Part shown: positions 30,186-39,114 of the stretch, in pieces
Numbering within the stretch: the first letter of the stretch is position 1
How the letters are laid out: every line of letters begins with the position of its first letter
Assembly: GCF_013342985.1 (NCBI RefSeq)
Contig: NZ_CP054490.1
Span: forward strand, 496,001 to 560,000
Reading direction: 5' to 3'
Source of the DNA: Candidatus Ruthia endofausta
Lineage (GTDB): Bacteria; Pseudomonadota; Gammaproteobacteria; PS1; Pseudothioglobaceae
Length of the DNA: 64,000 nucleotides
Position numbers and translations under genes: made by a program
The notes under the pieces: generated by a model
What the model was told of the DNA's origin: nothing
The model's database searches: none
What the model saw: the letters and a program-made list of their open reading frames with translations, nothing else

Positions 30186-30464
30186 CTAGGCTTTATTAAC
30201 GATTTCTTTAAGTAATTTACCTGGCTTAAAAAATGGTACAAACTTCTCACTTACTTGTGTTCTTTCGCTAGTTTTAGGGTTAATACCCTGACGAGCCTTG
30301 CGGTGTTTCTTGTAAAAACCACCAAAACCTCTTATTTCAACACCTTGACCAGAAATAATGCCTTGCATTATTTCTTGCAAAATCACTTCAACCACTATTT
30401 TGGCATCAATTTTAGATAAATCAGAACTGTCTGATAAATTTAAAATAAGGTCGGTCTTTTTCAT
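30186..30464 (-). CDS. ihfB: integration host factor beta subunit
   Basis: This DNA-bending protein acts with IhfA in recombination, replication and transcription. The HU/IHF arm is visible as GFGGFYKKHRKARQGINP with the Pro that intercalates in DNA. I chose the ATG at 30464 (MKKTDLILNL), giving 92 residues like other IhfB proteins; a start 21 bases upstream is less family-like. No Shine-Dalgarno is present: the ATG directly follows the T-rich tail of the hairpin at 30473-30501. cmk-rpsA-ihfB is a standard order. Confidence 0.94.
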   Translation of the reverse strand: MKKTDLILNLSDSSDLSKIDAKIVVEVILQEIMQGIISGQGVEIRGFGGFYKKHRKARQGINPKTSERTQVSEKFVPFFKPGKLLKEIVNKA

Positions 30465-30472
30465 AAAAAACA

Positions 30473-30501
30473 AAAAAACAATCACTACATGATTGTTTTT
30501 T
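30473..30501 (-). terminator. hairpin between rpsA and ihfB (terminator or attenuator)
   Basis: A perfect 12-bp inverted repeat (AAAAAACAATCA at 30473-30484 with 30490-30501) has a 5-base loop and a T-rich tail on the minus strand. It lies 7 bases after the rpsA stop and directly before the ihfB start. The core stem is only moderately stable. It could end part of the rpsA transcripts and set the rpsA:ihfB ratio. Confidence 0.6.
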
Positions 30502-30507
30502 AAAGTG

Positions 30508-32187
30508 TTATTTATTGTCTTTTGCTTCTTTTAGCAAATCGCCCAATGTAGAGCTAGTTGCTGCATCAGAAGATTGTTTATTGTAATCTTTCATTGCTGC
30601 TTTTTCTTTCACTGAGTTTTTAGCATTAATACTGACTAAGATATTACGAGTTCTTCTGTCAACATTCACAATTGCAACTTCTACTTCTTCTCCAGTTTTT
30701 AATACCAAGGTTGCATCAACAACACGATCTTCTGAAATTTCCCCTGCTTTCAAATAGCCTGTAATATTTTCACCTAAACTAATGGCTGCACCATGTGGAT
30801 CAACTTCCATAATCACGCCTTTAACAATTGAACCCTTTCTATTGGCAGATGCATACTGCATAAAGTCATCTTCTAAAAGCTGCTTAATACCTAAAGAAAT
30901 ACGCTCTTTTTCAGCATCAATATTCAAAATAATCACTTCCAATTCTTGTCCTTTAGAATAACTAGATACCAACTGGTCTGAGGATTGTTTTTCCCATGAA
31001 ATATCAGCTAAGTGAATCAAACCATCAATACCACCTGGAAGACCGACAAACAAGCCAAAGTCAGTGATTGATTTAACACTAACAGGGACTTTATCACCCT
31101 TGTTATGTGTTGCCTCAAACGCTTCCCAAGGGTTTTCTTGAGCTTGCTTCATGGATAATGAAATACGGTGCTTGGACTCTTGAATATCTAATACAACCAC
31201 TTCAACTTCTTGACCTAATTTAACAATCTTAGAAGGACGAACATTGGCATTTGTCCAATCCATTTCACTCACGTGAACCAAGCCTTCAACACCCTCTTCA
31301 ATACGCACAAACGCACCATAGTCTGTTAAGTTAGAAACTGTACCTGATACTTTCTTGCCGATAGGCAAGCGGTCTGAAATGTTGTCCCAAGGGCTGGCAG
31401 TTAACTGTTTAAGTCCTAATGATACACGCATTTTTTCTTTATCGTAATTAAGCACTTTAACAATAATTTTATCGCCAATTGTTAATTTTTCAGATGGATG
31501 ATTAACACGTTGCCAAGAAATATCTGTAATGTGCAACAAGCCATCAACACCACCAAGATCAACAAACGCACCATAATCTGCAAGATTTTTAACAATACCT
31601 TCAATTTTCTTACCCTCTTCAAGACCTTCAAGTAGCGCCTCTCTATCAGCAGAGTTAGCTTCTTGTAATACAGCTTTTCTAGAAATCACAATATTGTTTC
31701 TAACTTCATCCATCTTAATAACAATAGCTCCAATTTCTTGACCTGTTAAGTATGAGAAATCTTTCACAGGACGTATATCCACTAATGAACCAGGTAAGAA
31801 TGCTTTAACTATACCAATGTCAACTGTCAAACCACCCTTAACAGCGCCAGTTACAACGCCTGTCACGACTTCCTTAGAGTTCATTGCCAATTCAAGTGAT
31901 TGCCATAGCTTAATACGCTTAGCGTCTGTATGTGACAACAAGGTATTGCCCAAACCATCATCAATTGATTTAAGTGCAACTTCAACAATGTCGCCCTCTT
32001 CAACTTCTAATTCTCCTTGTGGATTTTTAAATTCGTCTAGAGAGATAAAACCCTCTGATTTAAGTCCAACATTAATAATCGCTTTTTCACGATTAATACT
32101 AACAATGGTTCCCATTAAAAGAGCGCCAACTTTTACGTTTTGTTGTTCTATGCTATTTTCAAATAGCTCAGCAAATGATTCTGACAT
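30508..32187 (-). CDS. rpsA: 30S ribosomal protein S1
   Basis: S1 binds mRNA and brings it to the 30S subunit. The 559 residues contain six S1 OB-fold domains; the repeated motif LADYGAFVDLGGVDGLLHI and its relatives are easily seen from about residue 20 to 525. The N-terminal domain binds protein S2. All repeats appear intact. The weak or absent Shine-Dalgarno sequences seen before several genes here (fabF, ihfB, ctpA) fit strong use of S1-mediated initiation; this is an inference. Confidence 0.97.
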   Translation of the reverse strand: MSESFAELFENSIEQQNVKVGALLMGTIVSINREKAIINVGLKSEGFISLDEFKNPQGELEVEEGDIVEVALKSIDDGLGNTLLSHTDAKRIKLWQSLELAMNSKEVVTGVVTGAVKGGLTVDIGIVKAFLPGSLVDIRPVKDFSYLTGQEIGAIVIKMDEVRNNIVISRKAVLQEANSADREALLEGLEEGKKIEGIVKNLADYGAFVDLGGVDGLLHITDISWQRVNHPSEKLTIGDKIIVKVLNYDKEKMRVSLGLKQLTASPWDNISDRLPIGKKVSGTVSNLTDYGAFVRIEEGVEGLVHVSEMDWTNANVRPSKIVKLGQEVEVVVLDIQESKHRISLSMKQAQENPWEAFEATHNKGDKVPVSVKSITDFGLFVGLPGGIDGLIHLADISWEKQSSDQLVSSYSKGQELEVIILNIDAEKERISLGIKQLLEDDFMQYASANRKGSIVKGVIMEVDPHGAAISLGENITGYLKAGEISEDRVVDATLVLKTGEEVEVAIVNVDRRTRNILVSINAKNSVKEKAAMKDYNKQSSDAATSSTLGDLLKEAKDNK

Positions 32188-32282
32188 ATTATTATTTTTT
32201 TGGTATTGACCGGTAATTCTTAAGCTATTTACGGTATACGCCTAGTACATTATCGGGTTAATTTATTTAAGAGGTTAACCGC

Positions 32283-32960
32283 TTAAGCCTCAATTAATGC
32301 TACCACCTGAGTGACAACCTCATCAATAGATAACTCAGTGGTATCAATGATAAGTGCATCTTTAGCAGGTTTAAGTGGAGAGTGTTTACGTGAACTATCA
32401 CACTCATCTCTTGCTTTCACTTTTGCCAGGATTTGCAAAATTATACCCTTACTGCCTTGCGCTTGCAATTGTTTTAAGCGCCTATTAGCTCGCTCATCAG
32501 CACTTGCAATTAAATATACTTTAAATGGTGCATCAGGAAAAACAATTGTGCCCATATCCCTACCATCTGCCACCAATCCTGGTGGTTTTGCAAAGTCTTT
32601 CTGACGCTTTAAAAGAGCGGCACGAACCACGCCAATAGAAGCAATTTTTGAAGCCACCTCGCCTGTTTTCTCTGTGCGTAAAATCGTAGACACATCTTTA
32701 CCATCAAGATAAACACTCACAAGTTCATTGCCTAATTGGGTTTTAAATTCTAAATCAAGGGTTTGTGCAATCTTTCCTAAGGCTTTTTCATCAGTAATAT
32801 CAACCTCTCTAGCATCAACCGCCAAAGCAAAAGCACGATAAATCGCACCAGAATCTAACAAATGCCAGTTTTGTTTTTTCGCCACAATTCTTGCCACAGT
32901 GCCTTTTCCAACCCCACTTGGACCATCAATGGTTAAAACTGACATTGTATTCTGACTCAT
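32283..32960 (-). CDS. cmk: cytidylate kinase
   Basis: Cmk phosphorylates CMP and dCMP. The P-loop IDGPSGVGKGTVAR and the CMP-binding segment DGRDMGTIVFPDA are intact. The C-terminal lid DECDSSRKHSPLKPA is also present. The length of 225 fits. Its start overlaps the stop of the MazG-type gene (ATGA), and rpsA follows after about 95 bases, a conserved order. Confidence 0.96.
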   Translation of the reverse strand: MSQNTMSVLTIDGPSGVGKGTVARIVAKKQNWHLLDSGAIYRAFALAVDAREVDITDEKALGKIAQTLDLEFKTQLGNELVSVYLDGKDVSTILRTEKTGEVASKIASIGVVRAALLKRQKDFAKPPGLVADGRDMGTIVFPDAPFKVYLIASADERANRRLKQLQAQGSKGIILQILAKVKARDECDSSRKHSPLKPAKDALIIDTTELSIDEVVTQVVALIEA

Positions 32961-33295
32961 TTATCCATACCTCGAAATTCAGACACCCTAATTTTTCCAT
33001 TAACCATTCTTGATTGACGTTTGTTAAGTTTTTCCATTTTTTTCCAAAAGGCTTGATTAAGGTCAAAATTAGCACTAATCGCCGTACCTATCAATAAAAT
33101 CAATAAATCTGCTGATTCTTCCGCCAAATCTTCATTAGACTTTCCCTTGGTCACACAAGCAGATATCTCACCCAACTCTTCTGCCATTAATGCCACACGA
33201 TAAGCCAAATCTTCGCCGCCATGATTTCTAAAATCATGCTTATCGTGAAATGATTGCACAATTGCCAGCATAGACTGATAAGAATCTTGATTCAT
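32957..33295 (-). CDS. MazG-type nucleotide pyrophosphohydrolase
   Basis: This 112-residue all-alpha NTP-PPase shows the metal-binding pattern EELGEIS followed by EESADLLILLIGTA (ExxE then ExxD). The family hydrolyses nucleoside triphosphates to monophosphates, for example to clean up damaged nucleotides. It is one of the short single-domain forms rather than full-length MazG (about 260 residues). It is coupled to cmk by a 4-base overlap and lies about 40 bases after lysS. Confidence 0.85.
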   Translation of the reverse strand: MNQDSYQSMLAIVQSFHDKHDFRNHGGEDLAYRVALMAEELGEISACVTKGKSNEDLAEESADLLILLIGTAISANFDLNQAFWKKMEKLNKRQSRMVNGKIRVSEFRGMDK

Positions 33296-33332
33296 TTACT
33301 GACGCCAATAAACCTAAATAATTGGTATTTTT

Positions 33333-34823
33333 TCACTTTACTCCGGGGCGCATATGTGGAAATAAAAGCACATCACGAATTGATGGTGAATCAGTAAATA
33401 GCATCACCAATCTATCAATGCCGATGCCCTCGCCTGCTGTGGGTGGCATGCCATATTCTAGGGCGCGAATATAATCAGCATCATAGTGCATGGCCTCATC
33501 GTCACCTGCGTCTCTTTCTACAACTTGTTTTTTAAAACGTTCAGCTTGGTCTTGTGCATCATTAAGTTCAGAAAATCCATTGGCAATTTCACGACCACCA
33601 ATGAACAGTTCGAATCGATCGGTAATAAACGGGTTGTCGTCATTACGCCGTGCTAGTGGTGATACTTCAGTTGGATACTGCATGACAAAAGTGGGCTGAA
33701 TGAGTTTTTCTTCAACAGTGGCTTCGAAGATTTCAATTTGAATTCTACCTAAACCCCAATTTTCTTTGACTTGAATGCCTAATTTTTCTGCTATTTTTTT
33801 AGCGTTATCCTGGTTTAAATCAGTTACTACTAGGTCTAGATTATATTGCAAAATTGAATCAAACATACTAATACGCTCAAATGATTTTGAAAAATCAAAA
33901 TCATCACCTTGGTAGTGAATATTAGCACTGCCGCAGACATCAAGTGCAATATCGCGGAATAATTTTTCTGTCAAATCCATTAAATCATGATACGTAGCGT
34001 AGGCTTGGTAAAATTCAATCATAGTGAATTCTGGATTGTGCCTTGTGGAAAGCCCTTCGTTTCTAAAGTTACGATTAATTTCAAACACCCTGTCCATACC
34101 GCCAACAATTAAGCGCTTCAAATAAAGCTCAGGCGCAATACGCAAATATATAGGCATGTCTAATGCATTATGATGAGTCTCGAATGGTTTGGCTGTTGCG
34201 CCGCCTGAAATGGTTTGCAACATGGGTGTTTCTACCTCGATAAAATCATGATTATTAAAAAAATTGCGAATATAGCCTACAATTCGACTGCGACGCTTAA
34301 ACGTATTGCGTGAATTTTCATTCATAATTAAATCAATATAACGCTGACGGTAACGAGTTTCTTGATTGCTTAATCCATGAAATTTTTCAGGCAGTGGACG
34401 TAATGACTTAGTCAGCAACTTAATATCACTAACACGAATTGATAATTCACCCACATTGGTTTTAAACAAAACACCCGTAGTACCAATAATATCACCAATA
34501 TCCCATTTTTTAAATTGCTCATTATAAAAACTTTCGGGCAACTCATCACGAGTGATAAAAAGCTGAATTTGTCCACTAGAATCTTGCACATGCGCAAAAC
34601 TAGCTTTGCCCATCACACGCTTGAGCATCATCCGCCCTGCTATAGATACTTGCACATTTTTTTGCGCCAGTGCTTCTTTAGAAAAACCATCAAATTTTTG
34701 AATAATATCTTGTGCTAAATTTTCAGGCTTAAAATTATTAACAAATGGATTGCCAGTTTCTCTTAATAAAGCCAATTTTGATTTTCTTTCAATCATTAAT
34801 TTGTTGTTATCTTGGTCGCTCAC
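33333..34823 (-). CDS. lysS: lysyl-tRNA synthetase, class II
   Basis: This enzyme charges tRNA-Lys, whose gene is at 30.0 kb. The N-terminal OB anticodon-binding domain ([17 protein letters not shown] region) precedes the class II core: motif 1 (FIEVETPML), motif 2 ([20 protein letters not shown]) and motif 3 ([11 protein letters not shown]). The 496 residues match the family. It is intact. Confidence 0.97.
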   Translation of the reverse strand: MSDQDNNKLMIERKSKLALLRETGNPFVNNFKPENLAQDIIQKFDGFSKEALAQKNVQVSIAGRMMLKRVMGKASFAHVQDSSGQIQLFITRDELPESFYNEQFKKWDIGDIIGTTGVLFKTNVGELSIRVSDIKLLTKSLRPLPEKFHGLSNQETRYRQRYIDLIMNENSRNTFKRRSRIVGYIRNFFNNHDFIEVETPMLQTISGGATAKPFETHHNALDMPIYLRIAPELYLKRLIVGGMDRVFEINRNFRNEGLSTRHNPEFTMIEFYQAYATYHDLMDLTEKLFRDIALDVCGSANIHYQGDDFDFSKSFERISMFDSILQYNLDLVVTDLNQDNAKKIAEKLGIQVKENWGLGRIQIEIFEATVEEKLIQPTFVMQYPTEVSPLARRNDDNPFITDRFELFIGGREIANGFSELNDAQDQAERFKKQVVERDAGDDEAMHYDADYIRALEYGMPPTAGEGIGIDRLVMLFTDSPSIRDVLLFPHMRPGVK

Positions 34824-34831
34824 TGGACTCC

Positions 34832-35480
34832 TTAATGTGTTTTTTGTTCTAGTTCTGCTTGTGCCAATGCCAAATCTTGTTTGGATTGCTCCAAGCGCTC
34901 TAATTGGGCTAATAAAGTGCCACGATTATAATAGACTTAATAAAAATTTGCGTCTAATTCAAGCACCAAAGTTAAATCTTTTAAAGCCAATTGAGGCTCA
35001 TTGGTTTTCATATAAACATTACCATAATTGTAAATGGCAGCAACGTATTGATTGTTAATGGCGATGGCTTGTGTATAAGCACTAATTGCCCTAGTTGTTT
35101 GGTTGAGTTGATCATAACAATTGCCTAAATTATTATAAGCACCACTGTACAGTATTATTTAATGCCAAAGCCTGTTCAAAATAGCCAATAGTCCGTTCAA
35201 AAGATTGCTTTTCTTGTGCCATATAAGCCAAGCAAATAGTACGCCTCTGAACTATTTGGATTGACTTTTAATGACATTTGACATGCTCTGAATCGCCAAC
35301 TCATCACTACCTTCTAATTGATGTAAATTGCCTAAGTTTAAATGCGCATTGGCCTTTAAATCTTTATCAGAAATTGATGATTGAGCAAATTATTTCAAAC
35401 TGTAATTGCCTTTGATGATTCACCATTTTTTTGATGTGCATAAGCTTTAATGATTAAATCACTTAGTTCGGTTTACTATT
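34832..35480 (-). pseudogene. TPR-repeat protein, broken
   Basis: Upstream of lysS on the same strand, several frames encode tetratricopeptide-like pieces (SLKVNPNSSEAYYL, AISAYTQAIAI-type segments, and the C-terminal coiled stretch [20 protein letters not shown]). Stops and frame changes separate them. The end lies at a TAA at 34832-34834. Its role is unknown; TPR proteins scaffold other proteins. The 5' end, near the yjbQ stop, is approximate. Confidence 0.7.
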
Positions 35481-35887
35481 CACGATAGCGTTATAATCAA
35501 TTTTCTAGTGTTTTCACCGGATCGATGTTCGTATAAAAACAACCCTTGAAATTGACCCAACCCCAATTTGTTGTCAATAATAGGAATGGTTTTAGCCTCA
35601 CCAGTCAAAATTGTGCGAATATGCCCTGACATATCAAAATCATCTTCGTTGTTGTGTCGATATTTAGGACTTGCATCCAACACTATTTTTTGCAGATAAT
35701 CTTCAACATCCAACAATATATCTGAGTCTTCACTACCAGTAATCATGAGTGATGCTGAACTGTGAGCAACAAACACATGGCACAACTCAACTAAATGACC
35801 TTGTATAACAATAATATCATTCACTTTTTGTGTAATTTCAACAGCTCCACGTTGGTGGGTTTTAATAAATAGTTGCTGTTGACTCAT
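35480..35887 (-). CDS. YjbQ/UPF0047-family protein
   Basis: The 135-residue single-domain protein has the conserved features of the UPF0047 (YjbQ) family: HSSASLMI near residue 43 and the closing pattern LGLGQFQGLFLYEHR. Some family members show thiamine-phosphate synthase activity in tests, but the native role is unsure. Its start overlaps the ccmH stop by 4 bases (ATGA). Confidence 0.85.
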   Translation of the reverse strand: MSQQQLFIKTHQRGAVEITQKVNDIIVIQGHLVELCHVFVAHSSASLMITGSEDSDILLDVEDYLQKIVLDASPKYRHNNEDDFDMSGHIRTILTGEAKTIPIIDNKLGLGQFQGLFLYEHRSGENTRKLIITLS

Positions 35888-36324
35888 TTTAATAAATCTT
35901 TAGCTTTGATTGTATCTACAGTACTTTTAACATTAGATTTTTGAGTTGATAAAGAACGCATTAAAAAGAACAAACCTAAAGCCAAAAATATAAAAGGTGC
36001 AAACCACAACAAATAGGTATTTTTGTTAACCGGTGGTTTAAACACGACAAAATCGCCATATCGGTCAGTCATAAATTTTCGAATGCTATCATCAGTATTT
36101 TGTTTTAATATTAATTCTCTGACTTTCTCGCGTAAATCTTTAGCCAATCCCGCATTTGAACCGCCAATGCTTTGACCTAAACAAACTGGACAGCGAATTT
36201 CGTTAATTAACGCCTGATAGCGCTGTTGTTGCTGATTATTAACAAAACTTTTAGCTTCAATACTCTCAGCATAAGCAGGATTAATAAGTTCTAATAGTAA
36301 TAAAAATTGAATAAAATGATGCAC
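35884..36324 (-). CDS. ccmH: CcmH, cytochrome c maturation thiol protein
   Basis: CcmH keeps apocytochrome c cysteines reduced during heme attachment in the periplasm. A signal peptide (MHHFIQFLLLLELINPAYA) is followed by the redox motif RCPVCLGQS (consensus LRCPVC) and a C-terminal membrane anchor (LLWFAPFIFLALGLFFLM). The 146 residues match CcmH. Other ccm genes are not in the window. The small cytochrome at 26.2 kb is a possible client. Confidence 0.93.
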   Translation of the reverse strand: MHHFIQFLLLLELINPAYAESIEAKSFVNNQQQQRYQALINEIRCPVCLGQSIGGSNAGLAKDLREKVRELILKQNTDDSIRKFMTDRYGDFVVFKPPVNKNTYLLWFAPFIFLALGLFFLMRSLSTQKSNVKSTVDTIKAKDLLK

Positions 36325-36361
36325 AATAAAATTTTGTTTAAATAAAAAATAATTTTAACCC

Positions 36362-38206
36362 ATGCCACTTATTACGCTTGACAATATTTCTTTTAGTTTT
36401 TCTGACAAACCTATCTTAAACAAGGTAAGTTCAACTATCCATAAAGGCGATAAAATCGCACTCATTGGTAAAAATGGTGAAGGAAAATCTACTTTTATGC
36501 GCATTCTTGCTGGTACAATTGATCCAGATGATGGCAAATTAAAAATTAAAAAGGGCACCAGAATTAGCTACTTAGAGCAAACACTACCACAAGATAATGA
36601 CAAAAATCTATTTGATATTGTGGCAGAAGGCTTGGGAGAAATTGGCATTATTCTCAAACAGTACCAGCATTTAATTAACGATGTAAAACTAGAGCAAGCT
36701 AGTGAAGTGCAAGAGAAAATTGATCAGTTGAATGGCTGGCAATATTTGCATAAAATCCAAGCCATTCTTAATCGCTTTACACTCAATGCTGATACAATTT
36801 TATCCACACTTTCTGGCGGTTGGAGAAGGCGAGTAATGCTGGCTCAAGCGTTAATCCAAGAACCAGATGTGTTATTGCTTGATGAGCCAACTAATCACAT
36901 GGACATTACTGCTATTCTTGACCTTGAGTGTATGCTAAAAGATTATCATGGCACTTTAGTGCTTATTAGTCATGATCGTTCATTTATTAAAAATATTGTT
37001 AATTGCGTGTTTGACCTTGATCGTGGCAATTTATCAGTATTTAATTGTGGTTATGTTGATTACATCAAACGCAAAGATGAACAACTGCACGCTGAAGAAA
37101 TTGCCAATGCACGATTTGACAAAAAACTTGCGCAAGAAGAAACTTGGATTAGGCAAGGCATTAAAGCCAGACGTACTCGCAACGAAGGGCGTGTTCGTAC
37201 TTTACAATCTATGCGTGAATCGTTTATAAATCGCCGTGCAAAAAAAGGCCAAGTTAAAATCCACGCACTGGATGATGAAAACTGCGTCTCCAAATTGGTT
37301 TTTGAAGTTAAAAAAATTAACTACCAAATTGCTGACATTAAGCTGATTGAAAGATTTTCTATGCTGGTTTTAAAAGGTGAAAAAATCGGCATTATTGGTG
37401 GTAATGGCACAGGAAAATCTACTTTCATTAAACTCCTGCTTGATGAATTACAACCTGATAGTGGCTCTATTCGTAGGTCAAAAACCATTAAACTAGCCTA
37501 CTTTGACCAAATGCGAGAGCATCTTGACCCTAACATGAAAGCCATGGATTTCGTCTCTGAAGGTCGTGAACGTATTGATATTGGTGGAAAAAGTAAGCAC
37601 ATTATTGGTTACTTGCGTCAATTCTTATTTACTGGAAAGCAAGCCATGGCACCGATTAGAATGTTTTCTGGTGGTGAAAAAAATCGCCTCATGTTGGCCA
37701 AAATTTTATCCCAGCCCGCTAATTTATTGGTGCTTGATGAGCCAACCAATGACCTTGATGTTGAAACACTTGAATTATTAGAAGAAATGCTGGTAGATTA
37801 CAGTGGCACTTTAATTCTAATCTCGCATGATAGAACTTTCTTAAATAATGTTATTGGCTCTACAGTTGTTATGGATGGTAATGGCATTATCAACCAATAT
37901 GCTGGTGGTTATGATGATTACTTGATTCAAAAACAAGACAAATTGAGTCAACAAAAAGACAAATCCAAAGTTAAAACAACTAAAAAAACAGAAAATACTA
38001 AAAAATTAAGCTACAAACAACAGCAAACACTTAAAGATTTGCAAAAAAAAATTGAACAAATTGAAATAAAAATTGCTCAAATTCAATTACAATTATCAGG
38101 CCCTGAGTTTTTTCAACAAGAAAAATCTCAAGATGCCTTAACCACACTTGCCAGATTAGAGGCTGACCTTGAAAGATATTATGAAAAATGGGAAGCCTTA
38201 GAATGA
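36362..38206 (+). CDS. uup: Uup-type ABC-F ATPase
   Basis: This soluble protein has two ABC ATPase domains in one chain. Domain 1 has GKNGEGKSTFM, LSGGWRRRVMLAQAL and LLLDEPTNH; domain 2 has GGNGTGKSTFI, FSGGEKNRLMLAKI and LVLDEPTND. A Lys-rich linker and C-terminal coiled coil (about residues 535-610) end it, as in Uup. ABC-F proteins bind ribosomes or DNA. Its stop overlaps the next gene's start. Confidence 0.94.
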   Translation: MPLITLDNISFSFSDKPILNKVSSTIHKGDKIALIGKNGEGKSTFMRILAGTIDPDDGKLKIKKGTRISYLEQTLPQDNDKNLFDIVAEGLGEIGIILKQYQHLINDVKLEQASEVQEKIDQLNGWQYLHKIQAILNRFTLNADTILSTLSGGWRRRVMLAQALIQEPDVLLLDEPTNHMDITAILDLECMLKDYHGTLVLISHDRSFIKNIVNCVFDLDRGNLSVFNCGYVDYIKRKDEQLHAEEIANARFDKKLAQEETWIRQGIKARRTRNEGRVRTLQSMRESFINRRAKKGQVKIHALDDENCVSKLVFEVKKINYQIADIKLIERFSMLVLKGEKIGIIGGNGTGKSTFIKLLLDELQPDSGSIRRSKTIKLAYFDQMREHLDPNMKAMDFVSEGRERIDIGGKSKHIIGYLRQFLFTGKQAMAPIRMFSGGEKNRLMLAKILSQPANLLVLDEPTNDLDVETLELLEEMLVDYSGTLILISHDRTFLNNVIGSTVVMDGNGIINQYAGGYDDYLIQKQDKLSQQKDKSKVKTTKKTENTKKLSYKQQQTLKDLQKKIEQIEIKIAQIQLQLSGPEFFQQEKSQDALTTLARLEADLERYYEKWEALE

Positions 38207-38841
38207 CACCATTAATCGTTGACTTAGACCATACATTAATTAATACAGATTTATTGTATGAGTCTTCAGTGGGTGTATTAAAAAAAAATCCACTGCTTAT
38301 TTTTATTTATCCCTTTTGGTTCTTGCATGGAAAAGGATACTTAAAAGAACAATTAACCAAGCGATTTTCTATTGATGTCAGTACTTTGCCTTACAATCAA
38401 ATCGTCATTGACTATATCAAAAAACGTAAAAAACAAGGTGACAAAATCATCCTTGCTACCGCTTCACACAAACTATACGCTTTTGCCGTTAGCAATTATC
38501 TTAAAATGGAAAAAACTCAGGCAAAAAACAAGCAACAAGATTTTGATCTTTTTACCCACAGCAGCCAACAAATAATCGTTAAAAAAGTTAATTTATTTGA
38601 TGACGTCATGGCAAGCAACAAAAACTTTAATCTATCTTCACGCAATAAAGCAGAAAAACTAATCGAACGCTTTGGTGATAAAGGTTTTGATTATATGGGT
38701 GATCATATGCGTGATTTACCTATTTGGGAAGCGTCCAATCTGTCAATTTTAGTTACTGTTTCAAAAAAAGTAACTAAAAAAACTAAGCATCTTAATGTGT
38801 TAGTTTTAACAAAAAAAGTGCACTATCATCTTAAAGGATGA
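38203..38841 (+). CDS. HAD-superfamily phosphatase, UbiA-associated type
   Basis: The protein begins with the HAD motif I as IVDLDHTLINTD, and motif II/III features follow (KIILATASHKLY; DYMGDHMRDLPIWE with the acidic pair). Its C-terminal part, after the second Asp, is basic. The sequence is like the N-terminal half of HAD-UbiA prenyltransferase fusions, but no UbiA domain follows. I prefer the ATG at 38203, overlapping the uup stop as ATGA, over one 15 bases upstream. The substrate is unknown. Confidence 0.8.
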   Translation: MTPLIVDLDHTLINTDLLYESSVGVLKKNPLLIFIYPFWFLHGKGYLKEQLTKRFSIDVSTLPYNQIVIDYIKKRKKQGDKIILATASHKLYAFAVSNYLKMEKTQAKNKQQDFDLFTHSSQQIIVKKVNLFDDVMASNKNFNLSSRNKAEKLIERFGDKGFDYMGDHMRDLPIWEASNLSILVTVSKKVTKKTKHLNVLVLTKKVHYHLKG

Positions 38842-38936
38842 CTATTTTTTTAGTGTAATACTACCAAGATAGTGTGTTAATTTACGTAACTTAGTGTTCA
38901 CTTTTTTAGATAAAAAAAGTTCAAATTATTATATCT

Positions 38937-39113
38937 TTAGACCCTTTCAATTAAATATGACAAACTACCTAAAAACAAGTATATCACGCTTGTAACAACA
39001 AGTGTGGCAGCAATTACTTTGGCTATTTTTAAATTTTTTCCCAGAACTCGACTGTTAATCCACCACACAAAGTAGCCAATAACAAAAGCAATGATAAGTA
39101 TTCTTATAAACAT
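38937..39113 (-). CDS. 58-residue two-segment membrane protein after uvrC
   Basis: This small ORF starts one base after the uvrC stop and reads MFIRILIIAFVIGYFVWWIN, then a short basic loop (SRVLGKNLKI) and a second hydrophobic segment (VIAATLVVTSVIYLFLG). It has two predicted membrane spans. It has no stops and appears co-transcribed with uvrC. I do not recognise the family. Confidence 0.55.
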   Translation of the reverse strand: MFIRILIIAFVIGYFVWWINSRVLGKNLKIAKVIAATLVVTSVIYLFLGSLSYLIERV

Positions 39114-39114
39114 A

